NCBI GenBank assembly: GCA_963971425.1
Contig: OZ020524.1
Span: 15,751,845 to 15,815,844, forward strand
Direction: 5' to 3'
Source of the DNA: Bryoerythrophyllum caledonicum
Lineage: Eukaryota > Streptophyta > Bryopsida > Pottiales > Pottiaceae
Length of the DNA: 64,000 bases
Below, in pieces: positions 25,050 through 36,230 of this stretch (the first letter of the stretch is position 1; each line of letters starts with the position of its first letter). A program made the translations under genes and the position numbers. The notes beneath the pieces were generated by a model. It did no database searches. It was not told where the DNA came from and saw only the letters and a list, made by a program, of their open reading frames with translations.

Positions 25050-25559
25050 GTGAATATATACATACACACACACACACAAAAACACCCACACACTCACATT
25101 CACAAACTAAAACCTACAAAAATACAAACTCAAAGATGCATACAAAGCAATATCAAAAACACATATATAAACAAACCCAAAACAAAAATCATAATAAATA
25201 TACATCAAAACAAAACAACTAAACCCACAAACAAAAACAAAACACCAACAAAACCCACAAAAAAATATCATTATTACTATTACATACATACACGTGCAAA
25301 AATACCAAAACAAAAAACCAAAAAAACAACAACAAAGAAATATCCAAAATACACACACAAATCAACAACACAAAATCAACATATCAAACCCTTCCACTAT
25401 AAAAACTTATTAATGTTAAACAGATACGTAGAAATCAACCCCGGATCCAAGCCCAACGAAAAACCCACATACTACAAAATAATAATACTAAATATGAACA
25501 CTAACATAAAACCAAACACATATACACACACCTATACAACATTAATAAAACAAAAATAA
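25050..25559 (+). CDS. LINE ORF1-like low-complexity protein
   Basis: A 169-codon open frame dominated by Thr, Lys, His, Asn and Ile, starting in a CACACA run. No zinc knuckle or RRM was recognised. Residues about 124-145 read LLMLNRYVEINPGSKP, which resembles the 2A-like motif found again at 25768-25813. Given the base composition, the frame may be open only because stop codons containing G are rare; TAA is still avoided, which mildly supports coding. Confidence 0.35.
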   Translation: MNIYIHTHTQKHPHTHIHKLKPTKIQTQRCIQSNIKNTYINKPKTKIIINIHQNKTTKPTNKNKTPTKPTKKYHYYYYIHTRAKIPKQKTKKTTTKKYPKYTHKSTTQNQHIKPFHYKNLLMLNRYVEINPGSKPNEKPTYYKIIILNMNTNIKPNTYTHTYTTLIKQK

Positions 25560-25767
25560 ATACGCAAATAAACATATGGATACAAAAAAAGATAAAGACG
25601 AATACAAATACATCCACTATAAAAATAAAACACATTATCCACATACAAAATATCAACACCAACTCCCCCTCAAACAAACAAAACTTTAACAACATAACTA
25701 TAGCCAAAAAAAATTCTATACAGAGAATAAAAACTCTAAAATACAACACTAAACATACATATCACAA

Positions 25768-26047
25768 ACTCCTACTAATCCTAGGAGGAGACATAGAAAC
25801 CAACCCCCGACCAATGCCAAATATACTAAAAAGACACCCTACATCACATAAGAAAAAGGCCAAAATATACTTCATACCTAATACCATAAAACTACAACCG
25901 GAATACGAACACATTGCAAAATCCTTTGCACCTTTTTTAAAAAACACACATACATTACACCACACACACAACACTACACACCCAAACATTGCCCAATACA
26001 TACAACAAAAAATACGCATCCACCACCTCACATGCTATATGCACTAA
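25768..26047 (+). CDS. LINE short ORF with degenerate 2A-like motif
   Basis: The frame reads KLLLILGGDIETNPRPMPN at 25768-25820 and stays open to 26047, overlapping the start of ORF2 by 16 bases. 2A-like peptides have the consensus D-x-E-x-N-P-G-P after a Leu-rich stretch; here the G of NPGP is R, which is expected to abolish ribosome skipping. Such motifs are known at the N-terminus of some non-LTR retrotransposon proteins. Confidence 0.5.
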
Positions 26048-28866
26048 TAATTACTACTCACCCAAACATAGATGAATGTAACCATCTCTTAAATCCACAA
26101 AATTTGGACACAATTACATGGACCAATACACTTCTACAAACTTTACTAAACTTACAAAACCCACCAGAACAACACATTTACACTCCACACCCTTATACTG
26201 AATTCCCAATAAATAACCAAAATATTATAAACCATGAGAACTCAATACATAAAAAATTATACGACTTCCTACATAGTCAAGACATACCACCCTCAAATGA
26301 TACAATAAAACTAAAATTCCCCTACCTACCTAACAAACTCATAAATGAATCACTAAAATGTCTAGACCATATACCAGAATACATCCACCCTCCCCCACCC
26401 CTTCCCTACATCCCCCCTCAAAACCAAAACATTAGATCAAACCAAGAAAAAACATACATAATCACATGGAATGCCTCCTCACTAAACACTGCCCTTCCTA
26501 GCTTACAAACTCTAGTCACAAACACAAACAACAATACACATACGCTTACAAGATGCATGCAACAACGGAGACCATACACTCCGGGCCGAGGTGGCCTCCT
26601 TACATTAATACACAAAAAATATACATTCTCAGGAAACATCAACAAAATCCCTACCCCAATGCACATATCACCATACATTCAAATAATTAAAATCACTAAC
26701 CACCCACTACAACCGTGGTTAATCTTTCACATGTATATGCCATCCCATCCCAAAGATACTAGATTTCTCTTAGATATACAAAACACTATTACATCCCAAA
26801 TTAATAATAATCCCAATCATACATACCTATTATGCGGAGACTTCAACAGAGACATAGCGTTAATTGGCCGCCAAAATAAAAACCATCACACCCCCCCTCA
26901 TAACATTGATTACCAATGGTGTCGCTTCACAGAAAACTTAAACTTCACTTATATCAATACTAATACACAATTCTCTAGACAAGGTGGCTATAATTATAGT
27001 GATTGGAGTCTAATAGATGGATTCTATATAAATACAAACAACAATACAGAATACACCTCCACAACAAACAAAGATATTATTCTAAACTTGGACCATTCAC
27101 CCGTACAATTACACATCCCAAATAACACACTAATTAGTAGAACTCCTACAATCCTAAACAAAGACACTATATGCATACTCAACCCCATCCCAAAAACCAA
27201 CATAGAAAAATTCAACACAAAGTTCTTTGAAGAAAACTCCATACAAATAGACTCCCTCATAGACACTCTTGAAAATATTAGCCATTTATCACAAGCTCAA
27301 TGGAAAGAAGCATGCCACACCCTAGACAAACTCATCAATAAAATCTCTGATATATTAGAACAAACTTGTAGAGCACACCCAATACCTCAAATGACAAATA
27401 GAACTTCTCAACAAGGCGGATACTTACCCCGAAAACTTTCTAAAACTTGGAAACAACACTTAACCACATACCATACCATACGTAAAACCATTAGAATTGT
27501 AAAAAACAACCCTCAATGGCGTAACCACCCCATATACAATGAACTTCTAAATATACAACATATCCAAATCCCTACTCCGCCGCCTCCGGACATTCCCCAT
27601 GATACATGGATAAAAGACATCGCGCTAATTGCAAAAAATGCCAACATACAAGCCCGGAAAATAATCACAAAATACACCAAAGAAAACGTTAAAAAACCCA
27701 TCTCAAAATACAGACAACTATACGAAATCAGCCCAAAAAAAATTAACAAAAAAGTCTTTAAAAACCTTGAATCCCTGCCAATGGACTGTATCACAGACCA
27801 ATATAATAATATTCTAACTAGCCCCGAAGACATTGCGAATGAAATATTTAACTAACAAACAAAAACCAATAGACCAACAGTACCAACATGTAATTACCAG
27901 CTACAACATACAATAGAATGTACATGCGCAGTACGCCAATACCCATGACATGACATGGACGGATATACCCTTGACAAACGGGGCAAACCAGAAATCCCAA
28001 TACATAAATATCTCAACAGAGCCACATACGACACATGCCTCTAAAACCTTGGAAATAATAAAGCCCCTGGCCCAGACCGCATACCAAACTCAATACTCAA
28101 AAACATGCCTCCAAGATTTCATAATCTACTATTCCTATTCTTCTCTCACTGCTATAAACAAAAACAAATACCAAACTCATGGAAAACAAGTACAACAATT
28201 TTACTATACAAAAAAGGCAATCCGTCCATGCTACCCAATCATAGACCAATTGCACTAGCTAACACAATATACAAACTTTTTACCAGTACACTCACCCACA
28301 TACTATCTTCATACGGCGAAAAATTCAAAATCCTACATGATAGACAAGAAGGATTCAGAGCGGAAAGAAGTACCGCACGACAAATACAAACTATAATAGC
28401 CGCATTAGAAGACGCAAAATTCACTAACCAAGATATATACATACTATACGTGGACTTCAAAAATGCCTTTGGCTCAATTGACCATGCCAGACTTCTAGCA
28501 ATAATGACAGACCTTGGCTACCCAAAAGAAGCAACTACACTTATTGGAAACATCTATTCCCAATCATCTACTTGCTATACCGGTGAACATTTTGGAAAAA
28601 CAAAACCTATACCCATCCAAAGAGGAACTATACAAGGGGACACCCTTAGCCCATACCTATTTATAATATTTTTAGAACCACTACTTAGATGGCTAGAAAG
28701 AGGCAGTAACGGATATACTTTCGGCACATCACAAGTCACAATAAACTCCGCCGCATACGCGGATGACCTAGCCACTATAACTAACAAAATCAAATCAATC
28801 CAAATACAACTCAATAAAATTGATAGATATTGTAAATGGGCTGGCATGGGTAAAGTGTGCTCATAA
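26032..28866 (+). pseudogene. LINE ORF2: AP endonuclease plus reverse transcriptase, broken
   Basis: The 26032-27855 frame encodes an exonuclease-endonuclease-phosphatase domain: ITWNASSL, LLCGDFNRD, WSLIDGFY and LDHSPV are its motifs in order. TAA at 27853 interrupts it. The same frame resumes beyond at least two more stops with NNKAPGPDRIPNSIL (about 28045-28090) and the RT fingers and palm: NHRPIALANTIYK, EGFRAERST, YVDFKNAFGSIDH, IQGDTLSPYLF and the catalytic AAYADDLA (28750-28775). It ends by junction with foreign sequence near 28853. No frameshift is needed between endonuclease and RT, only three point stops. Confidence 0.85.
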
Positions 28867-29570
28867 ACGATGGAGTGAGAGAAGTGAGCTCCGTGAAACC
28901 CGGTTAGGTGTGGTCTGAGGAGTTAGTCTCTGTGTGATATGGAAGGGCAACAAGAATGCTGGACTTGTTGCAAACCCCCCTTCATACTCTAGATCTGAGA
29001 TCTTTTTGGGCTAAGGGAGAGACGTTCTTTGTGTTGGAAGGGATACTGTTGGTAGAGATCTGATCTTGCATAAAGTGTCTGGGAGGCTTAGATTCAAGGA
29101 GCGTTAGGATTACTGAGAGAGCTAGGCCTATGTGTTGGGCGCAAGTTGAACTCTTTCAACCAGATCACAAGTGCAAAATCAGATCCAGACAGTTAGTGTA
29201 GGGAAACGTCCTAGCCCAAGACGAAAACTCCTCATGACTACACCGACCGGACTCCTCGAACAGCACTATGACAGCAATAATCCGAGACCAGTCTATTTGC
29301 GCACATAAGTTCACAGCCAGAGACCAGAGTCCAAGATTGAAGCAGCGACAACATGCATCAGCCAACTCTACCAACGAGCACACAACACCACAGCTGAAGA
29401 TTGAAGACTTACTTGCGTCCCACAACATCCAAACGACCTCATATCAACCAGATACACTCTATCCTAACTCTTGTATTTTTTTCTTTGTTCTTCATAGCAA
29501 CTAGGAATCAAAAAACACCAAATTTGATAACTTAAAAAAGGAAATAAAAAGTAGAAGCAGGATATTAAAG
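28854..29570. other. Unassigned sequence between LINE and NUMT
   Basis: Base composition returns to normal at 28854. No gene or element termini were recognised. The ORFs on both strands at 29165-29500 lack family features. Confidence 0.4.
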
Positions 29571-29579
29571 AAATAGTAA

Positions 29580-31200
29580 CATACGTGCTTAAGGCCTCCG
29601 TTTTTACCAATTATTAAAAAAATTGGTAATCCCGTAAGGGATAACTTTACTTACATATGCTCCGAAAGCTAAGCAAAATGAGCTTTTTAGTGCACGTAAG
29701 AATTTTTTGTCTAAGAAAGGAAAGGACACAAACAATTGAAAAAATCTTTTTTTTTCAGCGTCTTCGCCCTTTATTATAGTTCTTGTCCTCTCTTATTATT
29801 TTTTTTGTGCTCTTATGATTAATAAAGATCGTAGAAAGCATACGCATGAAAGGGCGCAGGGTATAGCGGCCAAAGGCCCCATTCCCGTAACAAAGAAAGC
29901 ATGAGAAATAGGAAAATTTTTATGCAACTTTCTAAAAAAAACCAAGTAAGTTAAATATGCCTACAATAAATCAATTGATTCGTCATGGTAGAAAGTCAAA
30001 ACGGCGCACACAACGTACTCGAGCTTTAACTCAATGTCCTCAAAAGCAAGGAGTATGCTTGCGTATTTCGACAAGAACACCAAAGAAACCTAATTTGGCT
30101 TTATGCAAGATAGCCAAAGTACGTTTAACCAATCGAAATGAGATAATTGCTTACATTCCCGGTGAAGGCCATAATTTGCAAGAGCATTCTGTGGTTATGG
30201 TTAGAGGGGGTAGAGCGAAAGATTTGCTAGGTGTAAAATACCATTGTATTCGAGGAATTAAAGATTTGCAGGGAATACCGGGTCGACGTCGAGGCAGATC
30301 TAAATATGGTACAAAAAACCCAAAGCTTCTATATGAATTTATTTGTTAAATCATCGAATTTCAACTTTGTGCTTGGTTCGTCCCTTGATTGGTTTCACCA
30401 ATCAAAACTTTCAGAAAAGGCGGGAATGAAAAAAAAAGAAAATTGGCCGTTTAGCGTAAAAAAATCTATTTTTTCTTTTCAGAAAGCTTTTTTGTGCGTC
30501 GTTTATTGCATTGTAGATATTTATGCTATGCCCTTCCAGGGCATGTGCCATCAAGACCTAAAGGTCGTGGGGCAAGCACATACAATAGCTCAGACAACTT
30601 AGGCTATATCCCGGGCTTGCACGGTGAACAAAAACAATTAATAAAAAAATTGGTTCAAAATTGGTAATCCTGTAAAAAAGTGATAATCAATAAAAAGTGA
30701 TTTATGCGACTTCAAAATCGAAAAATACTCTATGGGTTTCACGGGCAAAAGATAGTTTTGTATCTAACTATGCGCAAAGTTTGCCATGCTTTACTATTAC
30801 GATATATCGATATTTATCTACTCGACTGACGAGAACCTGAGACATTTTTTATTTATGATGTCGTTTCACGAAGCCTTCTAATGAGTTATGTCCTAAGCGG
30901 GGGGGGGGAGGCGGATAAGAAAAAAAAGACATATTTTTTTTGCTTCTCGTTGCACTTTATAACCGAAGGCTTCTTTCGTCTCGAGAGCGCTCTTATTTCG
31001 CAACCCTCCCTCTGCTCCAGCGGGATCTCTTTCTTATGGGGCTCTTTTTTTATGCTGTGTACATGTGTTGGCTTTAGTTGTTTTTTTGCTTGGTTTGTGT
31101 TTGCTTGCATCATCTCTTATCCAGATGATGCGTAGAAAAAAAAATAAAAAAATTCATTGTTAAAGCAAATGATAAAAGGGACTTAGTAAAATAACCATGA
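29580..31200 (+). other. Nuclear insertion of mitochondrial DNA (NUMT) around rps12; limits approximate
   Basis: The rps12 ORF and flanks form an AT-rich block with organelle-like spacer sequence. A phrase TTGGTAATCC.GTAA occurs twice (about 29625 and 30660), as expected of short mitochondrial intergenic repeats. The surroundings are nuclear (LINE on the left, transposon-rich DNA on the right). I infer a NUMT from context and from the mutated rps12. A second gene in the block could not be identified. Boundaries are estimates only. Confidence 0.55.
29957..30349 (+). pseudogene. rps12: Nuclear copy of mitochondrial ribosomal protein S12
   Basis: The 130-codon frame starts [11 protein letters not shown] and is full-length S12 of the plant mitochondrial type, with [20 protein letters not shown] and [11 protein letters not shown]. 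Near-invariant residues are altered: the PNSALRK loop reads PNLALCK, and the VKDLPGV loop reads AKDLLGV. The Ser-to-Leu, Arg-to-Cys and Pro-to-Leu changes are each explained by one C-to-T transition. The C-terminus reads [10 protein letters not shown] and differs from the short Lys-rich tail usual for the family. No nuclear transit peptide or intron is present. I read this as an unexpressed NUMT copy that has decayed without frameshift; a transferred functional gene is unlikely. Confidence 0.85.
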
Positions 31201-31311
31201 TATTTTTTTCTGTTTTTTCGAGCATTGCTTTAGTCTCTAGTGTTATGGTAATACGACATATGGGGCAATGATAAATCGCTTGTAGCAAACACTGCCAATT
31301 GGGAGTGGCAG

Positions 31312-32870
31312 TTGCATGTTCGGAGGCCAGGCGAGAATGACACACATGATCCGCTTCTGATTCCGTGTAGAAGAGGACTATTCCGTTCAGAGTATGCGGA
31401 GTTGACACGGCCATACCTGTGGATTATTGATTGTCGCCGTGGCGGTGGAAGGCATGGCAACGGTCATTGGGAAGATGAACAATTCACTAGAATCTTTGCA
31501 CAACCGGCGTTATGGATGACGATCGTCGAACGATGGAACGTCATTTTTCTATTACCACCCGCCGTGTTCGCCACCAAAGAGTTGATTACGAAGTTGAAGC
31601 TCCCGGAGAGTTTCTCTCATCGGCGTGGATGTTGGGCATTTGGTCATACCTCCGTTGATCATCCTCTGAACGTTATAGAGGGAGGGCGCTTTCAACAAGC
31701 AGTTGAACCAATAGGCGATATCATTATTTGTCTCCAACACCCACTTGGATTGTCTATTGAGGCGAACTTTATTACTAGCTGCCGTCAACTTCCTCTTTTA
31801 TTTGATGATAACCGTGGTGAAGCACGAGAGCCTTCTGCTCTTGATGCTCTCGAGAGATCTCCATTTGAGTTTTCAAGACTGGTGGGTTCGTACTTGCCTT
31901 GGGGTTGGGGTTTGGTGGTATGTAACATGTCAACAACGATTCCGACTATACTACACTCGGATTTCCAGGGATCCGAGATCATTGTCATTGACGATTGCAG
32001 CGAGAGGATTTTGTTCCTATACGGTGAGTTGTCCAACAGCTTCCAAGGGCATTTGTTGATGTCTAACAACATTGATGGAACGGACAATGCTCCCACTAGT
32101 GTGGATGCTACCGAAGATGCGATTCCTTTATGAACGGAAGGTGACGATGATGTGGATTTCTACACCCATTTGAACGAAAGATTGCCACGTGAATATGGGA
32201 CGAACGAATCCACGCCTGACAGTCGCTCCCCGACTCATAGCGAAGCAATGAAGCAGAAGAAGGGGAAGACGAGGAGGACGATGAAGAGGAAGACGAAGGT
32301 GGAGATGGGGGAGCACCTAGGAGAGACGTGGTTCTAACAACGGCGCCGCCGCATGTGGGAGTTTGTGTACATGAGACACATGTTGGAATGGGGGATGATA
32401 CCAGGGTATTGGATGTTCCTTCAGAGGCACCAACAGATGGAATGAACATATCCATTTCTCAGCTGTCAGAATCAGAGCAGTGTACGACCGATTCTCTCAT
32501 GTTTTTTTCGGAGTTGAGTAGGGGTGGACAGTCTTTGGGGCGTGCTCCATCAGAGCTTGGATTTGCGACACATGGGAGCGCTGAAGGTATTGGAGGTGGC
32601 ACTGGACCAATATTGCCATCTCTTTCAAGACAGAGCGAACCGGAAGATGTTGCTGAATTTCGGGAGACCTTCACTACACCGATGACATTTAGGGATGGCT
32701 TCTATTATGATGCAGATGGCGTAAGGCACACGCGGCACGGCGACCCTGGCAGCTACAGATATGAACAGTCTACATCAGTCAGTCTTGGAGATAGTCCGGT
32801 GCGAGAAGAGGAGTTGGCTGAAATGGTAAATACCGCCATGGAACACGCTACGGGAGTAATATCGCCATAG
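31312..32870 (+). pseudogene. Unidentified broken coding region, about 500 codons
   Basis: An open frame of 273 codons (31312-32133) ends in TGA at 32131-32133. The same frame continues with TEGDDDVDFYTHLNERLP and onward. Near 32240 the likely coding frame shifts to the one that gives an acidic run EAEEGEDEEDDEEEDEGG followed by GGAPRRDVVLTTAPPHVG, and remains open to TAG at 32868-32870. The continuity of non-random composition across both breaks suggests one original protein with an acidic linker. I recognise no domain. Its position among transposons suggests an element-borne gene, but that is inference. Confidence 0.4.
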
Positions 32871-32879
32871 GATGATGAA

Positions 32880-34540
32880 GACTCTGAGGTCATACCGTAG
32901 CTAAGCATACATGATGTTTAGGTGACTAGTACAGTGTGATTGGTATATTTGCTTTAGAGACGGTTTGTTTGATTGTAATATATGATCTTTGTAGTATTCA
33001 ATAGTTATATCATGTATGGTTTTATATATATATAAAAGTTCTAAACCTCACACTTCATCATTGTATTGCGTGCTTTATCATTGCATCTCCTACAAATTGT
33101 ATTTGTAACACGACACTAATATTTATTTAAATTCATATAAAATTGATTTCATGCAACAAATTGAATATGAATAGTTTCTTGTAAGTACATGGTCAATGTA
33201 ATATTGTCAGTGGAATAAAAATGAAATACCGTAATCATATATTATGCATAATCTTACCGAAATGGTGAAAATGATTTACTTGTGTACACATTGAGAAACC
33301 AATATTCAATGAAATTGTCACAAAAATATAGCAAAGAAAAAATAGGGATTGTCGGATTTTTTTTCCTTCCAAAAGACATTTCCGCGCAAAATCTTGTTGT
33401 TATTGAGCGCCAATTAGCGCACTTGGCCAAGTGCATAATTGCTTAATTGCGTGTAATACATGAACATGCCTAAACAACCCAATAATGGACGTTAGGCTTT
33501 AGAGGCTAATAATAGAAATGTTCTAGGCCAAACTTATAAATTTTCTTTAACCAAATGACCATGTTCAATAAAAACATGTCCGTGTTGTCTAAAGGTTGTA
33601 TCCTGAATTTGTTTGTCACAAGGTTAAAGTTCCATTGCTAGCGTGGTGCCTTCCACCATAGTCTACCCAACTATGGTGAGGAGTCTCAAGAGAGGCACGT
33701 TGTATGGTTTCCTAGAAGGTCCTAGGGAGGCGATGACACGTGGGTTGTCTTTAAAGCACTCAGAACAATGTAGAGAAGCACTTAGTGTAGAAAATTGTTT
33801 ACCATCAAAAGAAGAAAGTAGTTCTATTACACCAACCTATGTCTCGTGGCCAGAAGCTTAGTGAAGAGGATGAACAAACACTCGAGTCCGTCTTCTTCAC
33901 GAGGCTAGGTCTAGCGCATGACACTCTATGCTCGAATTGGTACAAGTGCTGATAAGGCTATGCATAAAGTGCAAATATTGGCTAAGTCAAGGTATTGCCA
34001 TCGCCTCATCAAATTGTCTGAGGGTCTATTCGCACCTAGAGGTATAGAGGGTGTTAGTAGTCGGTGGGGCAGTGTTAGGAAAGTGCGGTTTCGCACCTAA
34101 AATGGTGGTTGATAGAGAAATGACATGGCGGATGACAAATTGGATGATAATGTGAGCTGGATGACGGTGGTAGAGTAGAGGTAAGGCGGTGGTTAGAGAT
34201 AAGTATAAGAGATATACGTATTTTATCAATCTTCTTAAAATGAGCATTCTTCTGGTCAAAATCTACGAATCACTGCAGGTAGGTGAGAGGTACCAATTTC
34301 GGCTCAAGAGGAGCACTTAAGTTATTTGTTACAAGTCAAAATTATGGGAGGTACCAAAAAAACAAAATCCCAGTAGAGTATGGCATTTGCATGATACTCA
34401 TCACACAACTTCGCCGTCCCCATCCCTACAAAGTAGATCATGAGCCAATCGAAGTCTTTTTATATATGACTCCACACAGACATCTGAGTGCAGCTTCCCC
34501 TTCAAGTCTTGTCCAAAGACCAGATACTCTGCTAAAATTG
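32880..34540. other. Intergenic DNA without a supported gene
   Basis: The first part is AT-rich. The segment 33640-34100 has longer ORFs with no recognised domain. Confidence 0.4.
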
Positions 34541-34929
34541 TTTCGTTACCTTACAGATTGGAGAACGGAAGAAACCTTAGACGTCAGTTTGGAATAAATT
34601 ATACTAATCAAGGGTAATCCGCAAGCCTCAAGTATTCCTGCCAAATCCTCACACTCGTCGCCTGATTCTCGCAACCGAGCACCACCCGGAAAACAAGGTG
34701 CAAAAAAACCTTCAACGACTAAACCACCGCTTGAAAATTCACGACACCACTCTCTACCATACTGACAATCAACTCGTAGCTTTACCTGATCCATTCCAAC
34801 GTACGAACACCAGACTTGGAGCTTGTTTCTGCCGTTCGCAATCACTTGTGAGCTGAAAGAAAATGATTCTACTTCAGAGCTGGGAGATGACTTACCGTCA
34901 TATCGACCAGAACGAGGATGAACTGTTGC

Positions 34930-35567
34930 TATCCTCAGTTGTCGTCGTTCTGAAGGTGGTTTGCGCCCCTGAAGGTGGCCAAGTTGCCAAGTCGAGCCTG
35001 GAGAGCAGGCCATGTGAGGCAGGCAGCGCGCGCGCACTCGTAAACCCTAAACCGTGCGCGCGCCGCTTCTCGTCCAACACCGTGCCCTCGGCCCAGCGCC
35101 GGAGCTGCCTTTCAGCCCTTCCAAACCGACGAGACTTGAGCGCCGCATCGAGCGCCGCGATTATGGTGACGAACTTGGTCGTCTGCTACTGGTTCAAGTA
35201 CGTCTGCAGCAGGTCGCAGAGCTTCTCGTTGCTGAGTGTCGGCGGGAGATGGCGGAGCGGCGTCTTCGACTCCTCATCTTTGGCGCAGACATCAGCGTCT
35301 GCTTGCAGAAGCGCCTCCACGGCCGCCATGGTCCCCACGCGCATAGAGAACCAAACCGCCAAGTGCAGCGGAGTCATCTCGCCCCATCCGTGGTTAGAAT
35401 CGATCAAGAAAAACGCTTGCAAGCAACAGATCAAAAAACAACAGGACGAGAGATAAATATGTCCTTACATTAGCCTTGGCTTCCTTGAACGCATTGTGCT
35501 GCAGGAGGAGCTTCACCGCTTCAGTACACCCGTTCTTTGCCAAAAGATGCAGTGCCGTCTCTCCATA
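34930..35567 (-). pseudogene. Truncated ankyrin-repeat / AAA ATPase (CbxX/CfqX-like, At3g24530-type) remnant
   Basis: Exon 35469-35567 (- strand) reads YGETALHLLAKNGCTEAVKL, an ankyrin repeat, and splices with a good donor. The following block, from about 35395, reads GEMTPLHLAVWF, ADADVCAKDEESKTPLRHLP and LLQTYLNQ, then TAG at 35186-35188. The frame continues past the stop with LRRWAEGTVLDEKRRAHGLG, which matches the segment leading into the AAA domain of the Arabidopsis family. A fragment LPHMA in another frame (about 35010) corresponds to the residues just before Walker A, but no Walker A follows. N-terminal ankyrins and the whole ATPase core are missing, and no in-phase AG acceptor is visible between the two exons. 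Confidence 0.6.
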
Positions 35568-35569
35568 CT

Positions 35570-36230
35570 GCAATCACACAGATGAAAACGTTCAGAAAAG
35601 AAAGCCGCACTTGAAGTGCATCCGAACGAGTCGAAGTGGGGAAGAACAAGGTTGCAGAGAGACGTTGAGGCCACGATCTGCCCCACCTGCCCAAAATTTC
35701 AAATCACCCGTCCCTCTCAGATCTCATGGGTGAAAATAGCTATTGAGGGGGAAATTGTGGTTGAGGTGCGAAAGCGCTCACTCATACCACACCTGACAGC
35801 AATGAATGGAAAAGACTGAAACCAACTCTTAGTTAACTAGTGTGAATAGATCTGCAAGTTTTGAGGTATTTTGAAAATAGGGACCACAAGTGGCAATTAC
35901 CAACCTCCAGGTGCGAATAGACCCTGAGTGTAACCCGATAATGACAAAGGGACCAAAACGTGGTCGATGAGACCGGTTTATAGGGAGCCACTACATATCA
36001 AAGCCATAATGTGCTTTGCTTTCTTCCATCCAATCCATCTTTGTGATCTCGAGTTGGTTGAGGCATTAACAAACTACAATGATTTTTGTGAAAAAAGTCG
36101 TACACTATTCACTTTTTACCCATGTGATATCGTGTTCTTGTTGTCAGTAAACAACGTTGACTGTCCGTGAAAGCTTAGTCTAAGCGCTCATAGCGATGGC
36201 GGACGAGTGAACCTCTCTAGTCTCAGGGCC
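35570..36230. other. Upstream region of the dioxygenase gene
   Basis: No coding region is supported. An upstream ATG at 36196 opens a four-codon reading frame (MADE, stop) 35 bases before the dioxygenase start, if the leader reaches that far. Confidence 0.4.

Larger units (their letters stand above)
25040..28853 (+). mobile_element. Non-LTR retrotransposon (LINE) with extreme A+C-rich coding strand, 3' truncated
   Basis: The whole block is depleted of G on the + strand. It holds an ORF1-like low-complexity region (25050-25559), a second short ORF with a 2A-like motif (to 26045), and an endonuclease/reverse transcriptase ORF2 (26032-28866). The A+C bias stops abruptly near 28853, inside the RT after the YADD box, where the reading frame runs into unrelated sequence. 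The 3' part of RT and the tail are therefore missing. No target duplication could be defined. Confidence 0.8.

Noticed and set aside
25107..26031. Cys/Phe/Val-rich - strand frames across the LINE
   Set aside because: Complement of the A+C-rich coding strand; composition artefact.
31280..31340. Possible group II intron domain V/VI (GCATGTTCGGAGGCCAGG) at the NUMT edge
   Set aside because: The pairing 5' strand of domain V and the AGC triad could not be found; a short chance resemblance.
34863..35473. Overlapping open frames of 139 and 197 codons on + in a GC-rich stretch
   Set aside because: They are antisense shadows of the ankyrin/AAA remnant, which has recognisable motifs on the other strand.
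36196..36210. Alternative dioxygenase start upstream of 36231
   Set aside because: The upstream ATG at 36196 gives only MADE then stop; the ATG at 36231 leads directly into the conserved LPVIDM region.
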